Part shown: piece by piece, positions 1 to 8,168 of the stretch
Layout of the letters: each line of letters begins with the position of its first letter
Numbering within the stretch: position 1 is the first letter of the stretch
Assembly (NCBI GenBank): GCA_002280485.1
Contig: NCED01000087.1
Coordinates: forward strand, 1 to 9,942
Direction: 5' to 3'
DNA from: Caulobacterales bacterium 32-69-10
GTDB taxonomy: Bacteria; Pseudomonadota; Alphaproteobacteria; Caulobacterales; Caulobacteraceae
Length of the DNA: 9,942 nt
The notes under the pieces: generated by a model
What the model saw: the letters and a program-made list of their open reading frames with translations, nothing else
Told to the model about the DNA's origin: nothing
Databases searched by the model: none
Position numbers and translations under genes: made by a program

Positions 1-1
1 C

Positions 2-691
2 ACGGCCCAGGCGAACGTCTCGGTCCCGATTTTCACGGGCGGCCTGCTGTCGTCCCAGGTCGGCGCCGCGCTCGAGCAGAACACCTCCGATCGTATCCTG
101 ATCGAGCAGCAGCGCCGCACAGCTATCCAGAATCTCAGCGTGGCCTGGAGCCAGATGCTCGGGGCCCACGCCGGCATCGTCTCCAACCAGGAGCAGGTCC
201 GCGCCGCCACCGTCGCCTTCGAAGGCTCGCAGGAGCAGTTCCGCGTCGGGCTGGCGACGACCCTCGACGTGTTGCTGGCCCAGGAGCAGCTGCGCCTGGC
301 CCAGCTCGCCTTCGTCCAGTCCCAGCGTGACCAGTACGTCGCCCAGTCCCAGGTGCTGGCCGCCATCGGACGACTGGAAATTGGGGCCTTGGCCACCAAT
401 GCGCCCAACTACGACCCGCGCTCAAACTTCGAAGAGGTGAAGAACAAGGGCGCCCTGCCGTGGGAGGGCCTGATCCGCGCCATCGACCTCGACAAGGGCG
501 CCGCCGACGTCTCCCCAGGGCCTGCGCCGGCTTCGACCGATCCGAACGGCCAGACGGTGTTGAACGTTGGGGCGCAGCCGTCGGTGTTGGATTCGGCCGA
601 GGCCGAGCTAACTCAATCCGCGCCCAATCCGGCTGTCCTGCCGCAGGCGGGGGCCCAGCCCGGACGGAGCGTTCCGGACACGCGCCGCTGA
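2..691 (+). CDS. TolC-family outer membrane channel protein, 3' part (RsaF-like)
   Basis: This is the C-terminal 229 residues of a TolC-type outer-membrane channel subunit; the 5' end lies outside the window. The family forms trimeric outer-membrane/periplasmic tunnels for type I secretion and multidrug efflux. Visible hallmarks are the strand-turn segment VSVPIFTGGLLSSQV (residues 6-20 of the fragment), a long Gln/Ala-rich helix with EQVRAATVAFEGSQEQFRVG, and the repeat-like motif LATTLDVLLAQEQLRLAQL followed by YVAQSQVLAAIGRLE. These match the second helical repeat of the family. The last 80 or so residues are Pro/Ala-rich and probably a disordered periplasmic tail. In Caulobacter crescentus an RsaF paralogue, which serves S-layer protein secretion, lies beside popZ, and the same order is seen here. 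Whether this copy serves an S-layer exporter or general efflux cannot be decided from the fragment. It is intact to its TGA stop. Confidence 0.9.
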   Translation, partial: TAQANVSVPIFTGGLLSSQVGAALEQNTSDRILIEQQRRTAIQNLSVAWSQMLGAHAGIVSNQEQVRAATVAFEGSQEQFRVGLATTLDVLLAQEQLRLAQLAFVQSQRDQYVAQSQVLAAIGRLEIGALATNAPNYDPRSNFEEVKNKGALPWEGLIRAIDLDKGAADVSPGPAPASTDPNGQTVLNVGAQPSVLDSAEAELTQSAPNPAVLPQAGAQPGRSVPDTRR

Positions 692-753
692 TCGCGACGT
701 TCAAGGGAATTGCAGCCGCTCCAACCTACGCTTAGGGTCGGGGCTCAGCTTTC

Positions 754-758
754 GATTC
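754..758. promoter_or_regulatory. GANTC (CcrM methylation) site upstream of popZ
   Basis: A GATTC pentamer lies 25 bp before the popZ ATG, in the 91-bp gap after the TolC-family gene. In Caulobacterales CcrM methylates GANTC and the GcrA regulator reads it at some cell-cycle promoters. Two more GATTC sites flank it, at 590-594 and 833-837. No clear -35/-10 pair is visible. The pentamer is short enough to occur by chance, so a regulatory role is only a suggestion. Confidence 0.25.
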
Positions 759-782
759 ACCTCCAACGCGGCGCCCGTCTCC

Positions 783-1409
783 ATGTCCGACACCAACGCC
801 CAAGAGCCGACCATGGAGGAGATCCTGGCGTCGATTCGCCGGATCATCTCCGAGGACGACGCCCCCGCCGCAGCGGCCCCCGGGGCCGCCGCTGAGGAGC
901 CCGCGCCCGAGCCGGCGGCTCCTGAGCCCGCCCCCGAACCCGTCGCCGCGGCGCCGGCCGCGCCTGAGCCCTTCGAGATCGACGAGGGCGACGACGACGA
1001 CGTGCTGGAGCTGACCAACCCGGAGCCGGCCCCTGCCGCGCCACCTGCGCCGGAGCCCGAGCCCTTCGCCGCGGTCGAGACCCTCGGCGACATCGACATC
1101 TCGCCCCGCGCCGCGCCGCCCTCCGCTCCTGAGCCGGCGCCGGAACCCGTCCCCGAGCCCGTCTATGCGCCGATGTCGCTCGACGACGAGGACGGTCTGA
1201 CCGCCCCGCCGACCGCCGACGCCGCCGCCTCGATCTTCGGCCAGCTGTCGCGCACCCTGGCCATGCCTGCCGAGCACCGGACCCTCGAGGACGTGGTGCG
1301 CGAACTGCTGCGCCCGATGCTGAAGCAGTGGCTGGACCAGAATCTGCCTTCGATCGTCGAGACCGCGGTCCAGGACGAGGTAGAGCGGATCGCGCGCCGC
1401 CGACTCTGA
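783..1409 (+). CDS. popZ: PopZ polar organizing protein (DUF2497 family)
   Basis: PopZ is the self-assembling cytoplasmic scaffold of alphaproteobacteria. It forms a polymeric microdomain at the cell pole that anchors the ParB-bound centromere and recruits cell-cycle regulators. The 208-residue product has the full architecture. An N-terminal client-binding helix ([19 protein letters not shown], residues 8-26) is nearly identical to that of C. crescentus PopZ. A Pro/Glu/Asp/Ala-rich disordered linker runs from about residue 27 to 137. The C-terminal oligomerization helices include [19 protein letters not shown] (166-184) and end near [13 protein letters not shown]. It is longer than C. crescentus PopZ (177 residues, from memory), the extra length being in the linker, which is dominated by PEPAP-type low-complexity repeats. 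The ATG was chosen because it begins the conserved [13 protein letters not shown] leader; no Shine-Dalgarno precedes it. The gene sits between a TolC-family gene and valS, as in Caulobacter. Confidence 0.96.
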   Translation: MSDTNAQEPTMEEILASIRRIISEDDAPAAAAPGAAAEEPAPEPAAPEPAPEPVAAAPAAPEPFEIDEGDDDDVLELTNPEPAPAAPPAPEPEPFAAVETLGDIDISPRAAPPSAPEPAPEPVPEPVYAPMSLDDEDGLTAPPTADAAASIFGQLSRTLAMPAEHRTLEDVVRELLRPMLKQWLDQNLPSIVETAVQDEVERIARRRL

Positions 1410-1430
1410 TTGTCCGACGAGGTCGCGTCG

Positions 1431-1458
1431 CGGGTGTTGGCCTTCGGGCCCAACCCCG
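1431..1458 (+). terminator. Bulged UUCG hairpin between popZ and valS
   Basis: An imperfect inverted repeat fills the middle of the 64-bp popZ-valS gap. CGGG (1431-1434) pairs with CCCG (1455-1458), GTTGG (1436-1440) with CCAAC (1450-1454), and CC with GG around a TTCG loop (1443-1446). That gives 11 pairs with two single-base bulges (T1435, C1449) and a stable C(UUCG)G tetraloop. No T-run follows, so it is not a textbook Rho-independent terminator. It could protect the popZ mRNA 3' end, cause partial termination, or form a valS leader structure 15 nt before the ATG. Confidence 0.45.
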
Positions 1459-1473
1459 CTAAGCGTCCCCGCC

Positions 1474-3945
<2,472 letters not shown>

Positions 3946-3959
3946 CGGCTCTGCTGCTG

Positions 3960-3979
3960 CCTGGTGCATAGGCGCCGGG
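3960..3979 (+). terminator. Weak hairpin downstream of valS
   Basis: CCTGGTGC (3960-3967) can pair with GCGCCGGG (3972-3979) around an ATAG loop, giving eight pairs of which two are G-U. It begins 15 bp after the valS stop. The sequence that follows (TGACTGTCATTTGAT) is only mildly T-rich, so this is at best a weak terminator. Confidence 0.3.
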
Positions 3980-4040
3980 TGACTGTCATTTGATCATTGG
4001 CGGCGACAGCGGGGCGGGGAGGCGGTCGCCCCACCCGTGC

Positions 4041-4055
4041 TTAAGCCTTTGCTCA
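4041..4055 (+). promoter_or_regulatory. Degenerate CtrA-like site before the hybrid kinase
   Basis: TTAA (4041-4044), seven bases, then CTCA (4052-4055) resembles the Caulobacter CtrA box TTAA-N7-TTAA with two mismatches in the second half. It lies 49 bp before the preferred ATG of the kinase gene, in a locally AT-richer patch of a GC-rich 159-bp gap (3946-4104). Apart from this and the valS hairpin I see nothing else in that gap. With one perfect half-site only, it may be coincidental. Confidence 0.25.
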
Positions 4056-4104
4056 CGTGCGGCTTGCGAGGGTCCGGTCGCGCGCCCTCGAACCCTCATG
4101 GTCC

Positions 4105-5727
4105 ATGTCCGTAAAGCTCGACGATCTCGCCGCCATGGTCCCCACGACGCAGGACCCCGAAGCCAAGGCGCGCATCGCCGAGGAGCGGCTTCGGGCGGCC
4201 ATCGACGCCCTGCCGGAAGGCATCGTCTTCCTCGACGCCGAGGGCCGGTACGTCCTGTGGAACAGCCGGTATGCGGAGATCTACCAGGGCACCGCCGACC
4301 TGTTCCAGGTGGGCGACAAGTTCGAAGACACCCTGCGCGTCGGCATCGCCCGGGGCCATTACCCCGACGCGATCGGGCGCGAGGGCGCTTGGCTGGCCGA
4401 GCGCCTCGACAAGCTGAAGAACCCAGGACCGCCCCATGAGCAGCGCCTGGCGGACGGGCGCTGGATCCTGATCGAGGAGCGCCGCACCACCGACGGCGGC
4501 GCCGTCGGTATCCGGGTCGACATCACCCATTTGAAGCATGCCGAGCGCGAGGCCCAGGAGGCCCGCGAACGAGCCGAGGCCGCCAGCCGGGCCAAGACCG
4601 CCTTCCTCGCCAACATGAGCCACGAGGTGCGCACGCCCTTGAACGGCGTACTCGGCCTGGCCCAGGTGCTGATGCGCACCGGGCTAGACAGTCGCCAGCG
4701 CGAGCTGGTCGAGACCATTGTGGCCTCCGCCGGCCACCTGAACCGAATCCTCAGCGACGTGCTGGACATCAGCCGCGCCGAATCCGGTCGGATGGAGGTG
4801 CGCTGCGAACCCTTCCACCTAGGCCAACTGCTGAACGGCCTGCACGCCCTGTTCGGCCCCAAGGCCGCGGACAAGGGGCTGGCCTTCGAGGTCCACATCG
4901 CCCCCGAGGCCGACGTCGTGGTCGAGGGCGACCCTGACCGGGTGCAGCAGGTGCTGGCCAATCTGGTGTCCAACGCGGTCAAGTTCACCGCCTCGGGCGG
5001 CGTGTCTTTGCGCGCCACCTTCGGGCAGGGAGCCTACCGCTTCGAGGTGCGCGACACGGGCATCGGCTTCGAGCCGGCCATCGCCGAACGCCTGTTCGAA
5101 CGGTTCGAGCAGGCGGACAGCTCAATCACCCGCGCCCACGGCGGCTCTGGCCTGGGCTTGGCGATCTGTCGCGAGTTGGTCGAGCTGATGGGGGGCGGGG
5201 TCTGGGCCCATGGCGAGCCCGGCGTGGGCTCGGTGTTCACCGTCGACCTGCCCCTGGCCAATGCCGCCCTGGCCCCGGCCATGACAGACGAGCCCGAGTG
5301 CGCCGTCCACCGCGACCTGGCTATCCGGGTCCTGGTCGCCGAGGACAATCCGACCAACCAGAAGGTGGTGCAACTGGTGCTCGACGCCGTCGGCGGTTTC
5401 GAGGTCGAGATCGTCGGGGACGGCTGCGCCGCGCTTGAGGCCTGCCGTTCCCGCCGCTACGACGTGGTCCTGATGGATATGCACATGCCGGTCATGGACG
5501 GTCTCACCGCCACCCGCGGCATCCGCGCCCATGAGCGCGAGGCGAACCTGCCGCCGACGCCCCTGATCATGCTCAGCGCCAACGTCATGGCCGAGCACGT
5601 CGCCGCCGCCCTGGAGGCCGGCGCCGACCGCCACCTGCCTAAGCCGTTTCAGGTCGGCGCCCTGATCCGAACTATCGACCTGCTGGTCAATCCGGACATC
5701 CCGCCGATCCACGCCCTGGCGTCCTGA
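4105..5727 (+). CDS. PAS-domain hybrid sensor histidine kinase with C-terminal receiver
   Basis: This is a soluble two-component hybrid kinase of 540 residues with no transmembrane segment or signal peptide. A PAS_7-type sensor domain (about 28-144) carries ALPEGIVFLDAEGRYVLWNSRYAEIY and LADGRWILIEERRT. A short coiled coil leads to the HisKA domain with SHEVRTPLNG (phosphoacceptor H173). The HATPase domain shows the N box NLVSNAVKFT (N286, N290), the G1 box DTGIGF (317-322) and the G2 box GGSGLGLAI. The receiver starts at VLVAEDNPTN, with acidic pair D413/E412 region, phosphoacceptor D458 in LMDMHMPVMDG, LSAN (S491) and K513 in HLPKPF. All key residues are present, so it should autophosphorylate and pass phosphate to its own receiver; an external phosphotransferase and regulator would be needed and none is adjacent. 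ATG 4105 is preferred over the in-frame GTG at 4057, since the extra 16 Arg-rich residues look non-coding. The ligand is unknown. Confidence 0.93.
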   Translation: MSVKLDDLAAMVPTTQDPEAKARIAEERLRAAIDALPEGIVFLDAEGRYVLWNSRYAEIYQGTADLFQVGDKFEDTLRVGIARGHYPDAIGREGAWLAERLDKLKNPGPPHEQRLADGRWILIEERRTTDGGAVGIRVDITHLKHAEREAQEARERAEAASRAKTAFLANMSHEVRTPLNGVLGLAQVLMRTGLDSRQRELVETIVASAGHLNRILSDVLDISRAESGRMEVRCEPFHLGQLLNGLHALFGPKAADKGLAFEVHIAPEADVVVEGDPDRVQQVLANLVSNAVKFTASGGVSLRATFGQGAYRFEVRDTGIGFEPAIAERLFERFEQADSSITRAHGGSGLGLAICRELVELMGGGVWAHGEPGVGSVFTVDLPLANAALAPAMTDEPECAVHRDLAIRVLVAEDNPTNQKVVQLVLDAVGGFEVEIVGDGCAALEACRSRRYDVVLMDMHMPVMDGLTATRGIRAHEREANLPPTPLIMLSANVMAEHVAAALEAGADRHLPKPFQVGALIRTIDLLVNPDIPPIHALAS

Positions 5728-5736
5728 GCGGACGGG

Positions 5737-5769
5737 AAAAAGGCCGCCCCTCGGTTGAGGGACGGCCTT
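5737..5769 (-). terminator. Intrinsic terminator of the glycine-zipper operon
   Basis: A 13-bp inverted repeat (5740-5752 with 5757-5769, GGTT loop on the plus strand) lies between the convergent kinase and glycine-zipper genes. Read on the minus strand it is fully paired, with one G-U, and followed by TTTTT (AAAAA at 5737-5741 on the plus strand), a classic Rho-independent terminator. Read on the plus strand that pair becomes a C-A mismatch and no T-run follows, so it should work mainly for the minus-strand genes. Confidence 0.8.
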
Positions 5770-5804
5770 GGCCGGTCGGCGGGGGGGCGCCGGGCCGGTG
5801 TTGC

Positions 5805-6437
5805 TTACCAGCGACCGCCGCGGCCGTAGCCCCAGCCGCCACGGCCGTAACCACGGCCGCCGCCAAAGCCGAAATAGAGCGACGGGCCGAAGACCGGCGG
5901 CGCCACATAGACGGGCGGCGGGGTGACATAGACCACCTGCGGCGGCGGAGGCGCGTAGTAGCCTTCGCCGTAGTACCGGTCATAGGCCAGGTCATCGGCC
6001 GATCGGGCGTAGCCCCGATTGTCGTAGCCGCGATTGTCATAGGCTTGGTTGTCGTAGGCCCGGTTGTCATAGCCGCGGTTGTCGTAGGCGCCCCGGTTGT
6101 CGTAGGCGGCCTGCGGCGGGGCGTTATTGTAGGCGCTATAATCACGCGGCGGCGGGCAGTTGGTGTTGCCCCGTCCGATCAAGGCCCCGGCGATGGCGCC
6201 CACGCCCGCGCCGAGCAGGGTGTTTTCGGTGCTGCGGCCCCGGGCCGAGGCCTGGTTGCCGATCACGCCGCCCGCCAGACCGCCGATGCCGGCGCCCGCC
6301 AGGCCGCGGTTGCTATTGTCCCGGCGGCACTGGTCGTAGTCGTAGTAGCTCTGGGCCGAGGCGGCCGCCGGGATGGCGGCGACCCCGGCCAGGGTCGCCA
6401 CGGCCGCTGCGGCGGCGACGATCTTACGGCTGATCAT
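5805..6437 (-). CDS. Secreted glycine-zipper protein with YDNRG repeats
   Basis: This is a 210-residue exported protein of unknown function. Residues 1-28 form a Sec signal peptide (MISRK, an Ala-rich core, cleavage after AASA; no lipobox Cys). Residues 46-90 form a double glycine zipper, GAGIGGLAGGVIG and GAGVGAIAGALIG, typical of the 17-kDa/OmpA-linker glycine-zipper family that packs in or against the outer membrane. Residues 111-142 are six tandem copies of a (A)YDNRG-type unit. Residues 162-182 are Pro/Val/Tyr-rich, and the last 25 residues are a Gly/Arg/Tyr-rich tail with GYGRGG repeats. Only two cysteines occur (37 and 94), possibly a periplasmic disulfide. The ATG is preceded by AGGAGCAGGA-like purines. 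It lies 39 bp downstream of another glycine-zipper gene, suggesting one operon ending at the terminator near 5737. Role in envelope structure or stress is inference. Confidence 0.85.
   Translation of the reverse strand: MISRKIVAAAAAVATLAGVAAIPAAASAQSYYDYDQCRRDNSNRGLAGAGIGGLAGGVIGNQASARGRSTENTLLGAGVGAIAGALIGRGNTNCPPPRDYSAYNNAPPQAAYDNRGAYDNRGYDNRAYDNQAYDNRGYDNRGYARSADDLAYDRYYGEGYYAPPPPQVVYVTPPPVYVAPPVFGPSLYFGFGGGRGYGRGGWGYGRGGRW
6012..6107 (-). repeat. In-gene tandem repeat encoding YDNRG units
   Basis: Six imperfect 15-18-bp units encode AYDNRG, AYDNRG, YDNRA, YDNQA, YDNRG and YDNRG (residues 111-142 of the glycine-zipper protein). Units differ at synonymous positions (TAC/TAT, AAC/AAT, CGG/CGC), so they are not all very recent copies. 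Repeat units are multiples of three, so changes in copy number would keep the frame. Confidence 0.85.
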
Positions 6438-6476
6438 TATGGTCCTGCTCCTGGAGCGATGCGGAGGTAGCCGTAT

Positions 6477-6823
6477 TTAGCGGCAGACCTGGACTTGTCT
6501 GTGGGTCACGTTGCCGTAGGAGTCGCGATAGGCTTGGTCGCGCCAGCTGCAGTTGCTGGCGACCGCGCGGGTCCCTGACGAACGGTTCGACGACCGCGAG
6601 CTGCTGCTGCGCTGGGTGTAGCCGGTCGGGCAGGGGTTGCGCCCCTTGGTGAGCTGGTTGCCGACAACCGCGCCGCCCACGCCGCCGATGACGAGGCCAG
6701 CGGTGTTGTTGCGGCCGCCGTCGATGGCGCTGCCGGCGAGGGCGCCGAGGATGCCGCGAAGGTGGTGTAGGCGGGCGCGGCCACGGCGACAACGAGGCCG
6801 GCGATCAAGAGCAACTTACGCAT
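6477..6823 (-). pseudogene. Glycine-zipper signal-peptide protein, frameshifted
   Basis: The reading begins with MRKLLLIAGLVVAVAAPAYTTFA, a good Sec signal peptide preceded by a GAGGGAA ribosome-binding site, then leaves the family frame. Adding one base near 6754-6758 (GCGGCATC read as GCGGGCATC) restores a continuous protein of about 115 residues. It continues as GILGALAGSAIDGG, a glycine zipper LVIGGVGGAVVGNQLTKG, then a Ser/Arg linker and a C-terminal domain with SWRDQAYRDSYGNVTHRQV and three or four cysteines. The total of 347 bases to the in-frame TAA is exactly one short of a whole number of codons. Without repair the first frame runs into low-complexity Ala/Ser sequence and reaches its stop near 6506. 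The site is a short G/C run, so a sequencing indel is plausible. It is the first gene of a likely two-gene envelope operon. Function is unknown. Confidence 0.75.
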
Positions 6824-6920
6824 GGCTGAAATTCCCTCTTCAGCGCGACGGGATGCATGGATCGCCGCGATCAGTGTGATGGTTTTGCCTGTCTCAGCCT
6901 GAACGGTGTTTGAGTGAGCT

Positions 6921-6937
6921 GTTCATCTTCGTTCATC
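6921..6937. promoter_or_regulatory. Direct repeat GTTCATC-N3-GTTCATC, candidate response-regulator site
   Basis: Two perfect 7-bp copies (6921-6927 and 6931-6937) repeat with a 10-bp period, one DNA turn, about 98 bp before the glycine-zipper start and 153 bp before the RNA methyltransferase start. An inverted TGAAC occurs at 6900-6904. Tandem half-sites at this period are typical of OmpR/PhoB-family response regulators. No recognizable sigma-70 promoter is obvious nearby on either strand. Confidence 0.35.
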
Positions 6938-6953
6938 GTGGGCAGGCGAATTG

Positions 6954-6998
6954 CCCCGCTTGCAGCGGGGTTCTGTCGCAAACGCGCCGAAAGCGCGT
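6954..6998 (+). other. Two tandem small hairpins in the divergent intergenic region
   Basis: CCCCGCT (6954-6960) pairs with AGCGGGG (6964-6970) around a 3-nt loop. Eleven bases later ACGCGC (6982-6987) pairs with GCGCGT (6993-6998) around CGAAA. They sit 92-136 bp upstream of the RNA methyltransferase ATG, so they could lie in its 5' leader or mark a terminator or small RNA. Both are GC-rich and short, and no long T-run follows. Apart from these and the direct repeat at 6921, I see nothing else in 6824-7089. Confidence 0.35.
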
Positions 6999-7089
6999 AT
7001 GGATGCACCCCCGCCCTTCTGACCCCGGAGTTTCCGTGGCGCGACCGCCGCCCCATCGCCGTCCTGCGCCGCTTCGCCCCGCCGTCTCG

Positions 7090-8158
7090 ATGGAGCTGTC
7101 CATCCAGGACGTGGGCCATCAAGGCGACGGCGTGGCCCCGGGGCCCGTCTTCGTTCCCCTCACCTTGCCGGGGGAACGGGTCCTGGCCGCCGTCCAGGGC
7201 GACCGCGGCGAACTGGAGCAGATCTGGGAGGCGAGCCCTGAGCGCGTCACGCCGCCCTGTCCGCATTTCGGCGCCTGTGGCGGCTGCGCCCTGCAGCACT
7301 GGGACCACGCCCACTAGCCGGTCCTGGAACCTGGTCGAGATCGAGGTCTGCCCGATCACCGACCCGCGGCTGGTCGCGGCCTTTCCCGGCCTGCGCCAGC
7401 TGGCCGCCCACCTGTTCGAGCACCCGAAGTCCGCCCCGACCCTGCACGCCACCCTCACCGACACCGGCGTCGACGTCGATATCAGCGGCGTCGAAGCCAA
7501 GAGCGGCGGACTGTCCGCCGACCGCCGCCAGCGGCTGGCCGAGGCCGCCCAGGCCGCCGGCTTCGTCCGCGTCACCCTGGGCGGCGAGATGATGTTCCAG
7601 TCGCGGGCGCCGATCGTCCGCTTTGGCCAGGCGCGGGTCGCCCTGCCGCCGGGGGGCTTTCTGCAGGCCGTGCCCGATGCCGAGGTGGCCATGGCCGCCT
7701 TCGCCGCCGAGGCGGTGGCGGGCGCCGGCCTGGTCGCGGACCTGTTCTGTGGTTCGGGCGCCTTCACCTTTCGCCTCGCCGAGCAGAATCGGGTCCTGGC
7801 CCTCGATTCCTCCGAGGCCGCCATCGCCGCCCTCAAGGGCGCCCTCGGCAGCGCGCCGGACCTCAAGCCCATCGACGCCCAGGCGCGGGACCTGTTCCGC
7901 CGTCCCTTGCTGGCCATGGAGATGAAGAAGACGGACGCCGCCGTGTTCGACCCGCCCCGGGCCGGCGGCGCCGAACAGGCGGGCGAGCTGGCCCGGTCCG
8001 GCCTGTCGCGGGTGGTCGGCGTATCCTGCAACCCGGCCACCTTCGCCCGCGACGCCGCCATCCTGATCGCCGGCGGTTTCCGCCTCGATCGCGTCCTGCC
8101 GGTGGATCAGTTCCTGTGGTCTCCCCATATCGAGCTGGTCGGGGTATTTTCCCGCTGA
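7090..8158 (+). pseudogene. RlmD/TrmA-type class I SAM-dependent RNA methyltransferase, broken by deletion and frameshift
   Basis: The family makes 5-methyluridine in rRNA or tRNA using SAM and a catalytic cysteine. The N-terminal part (7090-7317, 75 residues) has a TRAM-like start, MELSIQDVGHQGDGVAPG, and the Fe-S cysteines C-x5-C-x2-C (codons 7258, 7276, 7285) in CPHFGACGGCALQHW. It stops at a TAG (7315) just after HWDHAH. The rest continues in the next frame from about 7316 (280 residues). It contains the fourth cluster Cys in EVCPITD (7349), SAM motif DLFCGSGAF (near 7739), DPPRAGG (7949), catalytic SCNP Cys (8027) and the closing DQFLWSPHIELVGVF. Homologues carry about 50 residues between the two parts (total about 410), so a deletion with frame change lies near 7313-7320. 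As read, no functional enzyme is made. It probably shares a transcript with the methyltransferase 10 bp downstream. Substrate (rRNA or tRNA) cannot be told. Confidence 0.85.
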
Positions 8159-8161
8159 GGA
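8158..8161 (+). promoter_or_regulatory. Ribosome-binding site AGGA for the downstream methyltransferase
   Basis: AGGA overlaps the stop codon of the RNA methyltransferase gene and lies 7 nt before the ATG at 8169. It fixes that start and supports translation from a shared transcript. It is the clearest Shine-Dalgarno among the plus-strand genes here. Confidence 0.65.
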
Positions 8162-8168
8162 CAGCCAG

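Noticed and set aside
4057..4104. GTG start for the hybrid kinase adding 16 residues
   Set aside because: The added residues are Arg-rich with no homology I recognise; the ATG at 4105 gives a normal PAS-kinase N-terminus.
6921..6934. LexA/SOS box in the divergent intergenic region
   Set aside because: The two GTTC cores are separated by six bases rather than the seven of the alphaproteobacterial LexA consensus, and no SOS gene is adjacent.
6910..7089. N-terminal extension of the RNA methyltransferase, open in frame upstream of 7090
   Set aside because: The upstream residues are Arg/Pro-rich and unlike the family; the typical MxLxIxxxGHQGDG start is at 7090, and hairpins occupy the upstream DNA.
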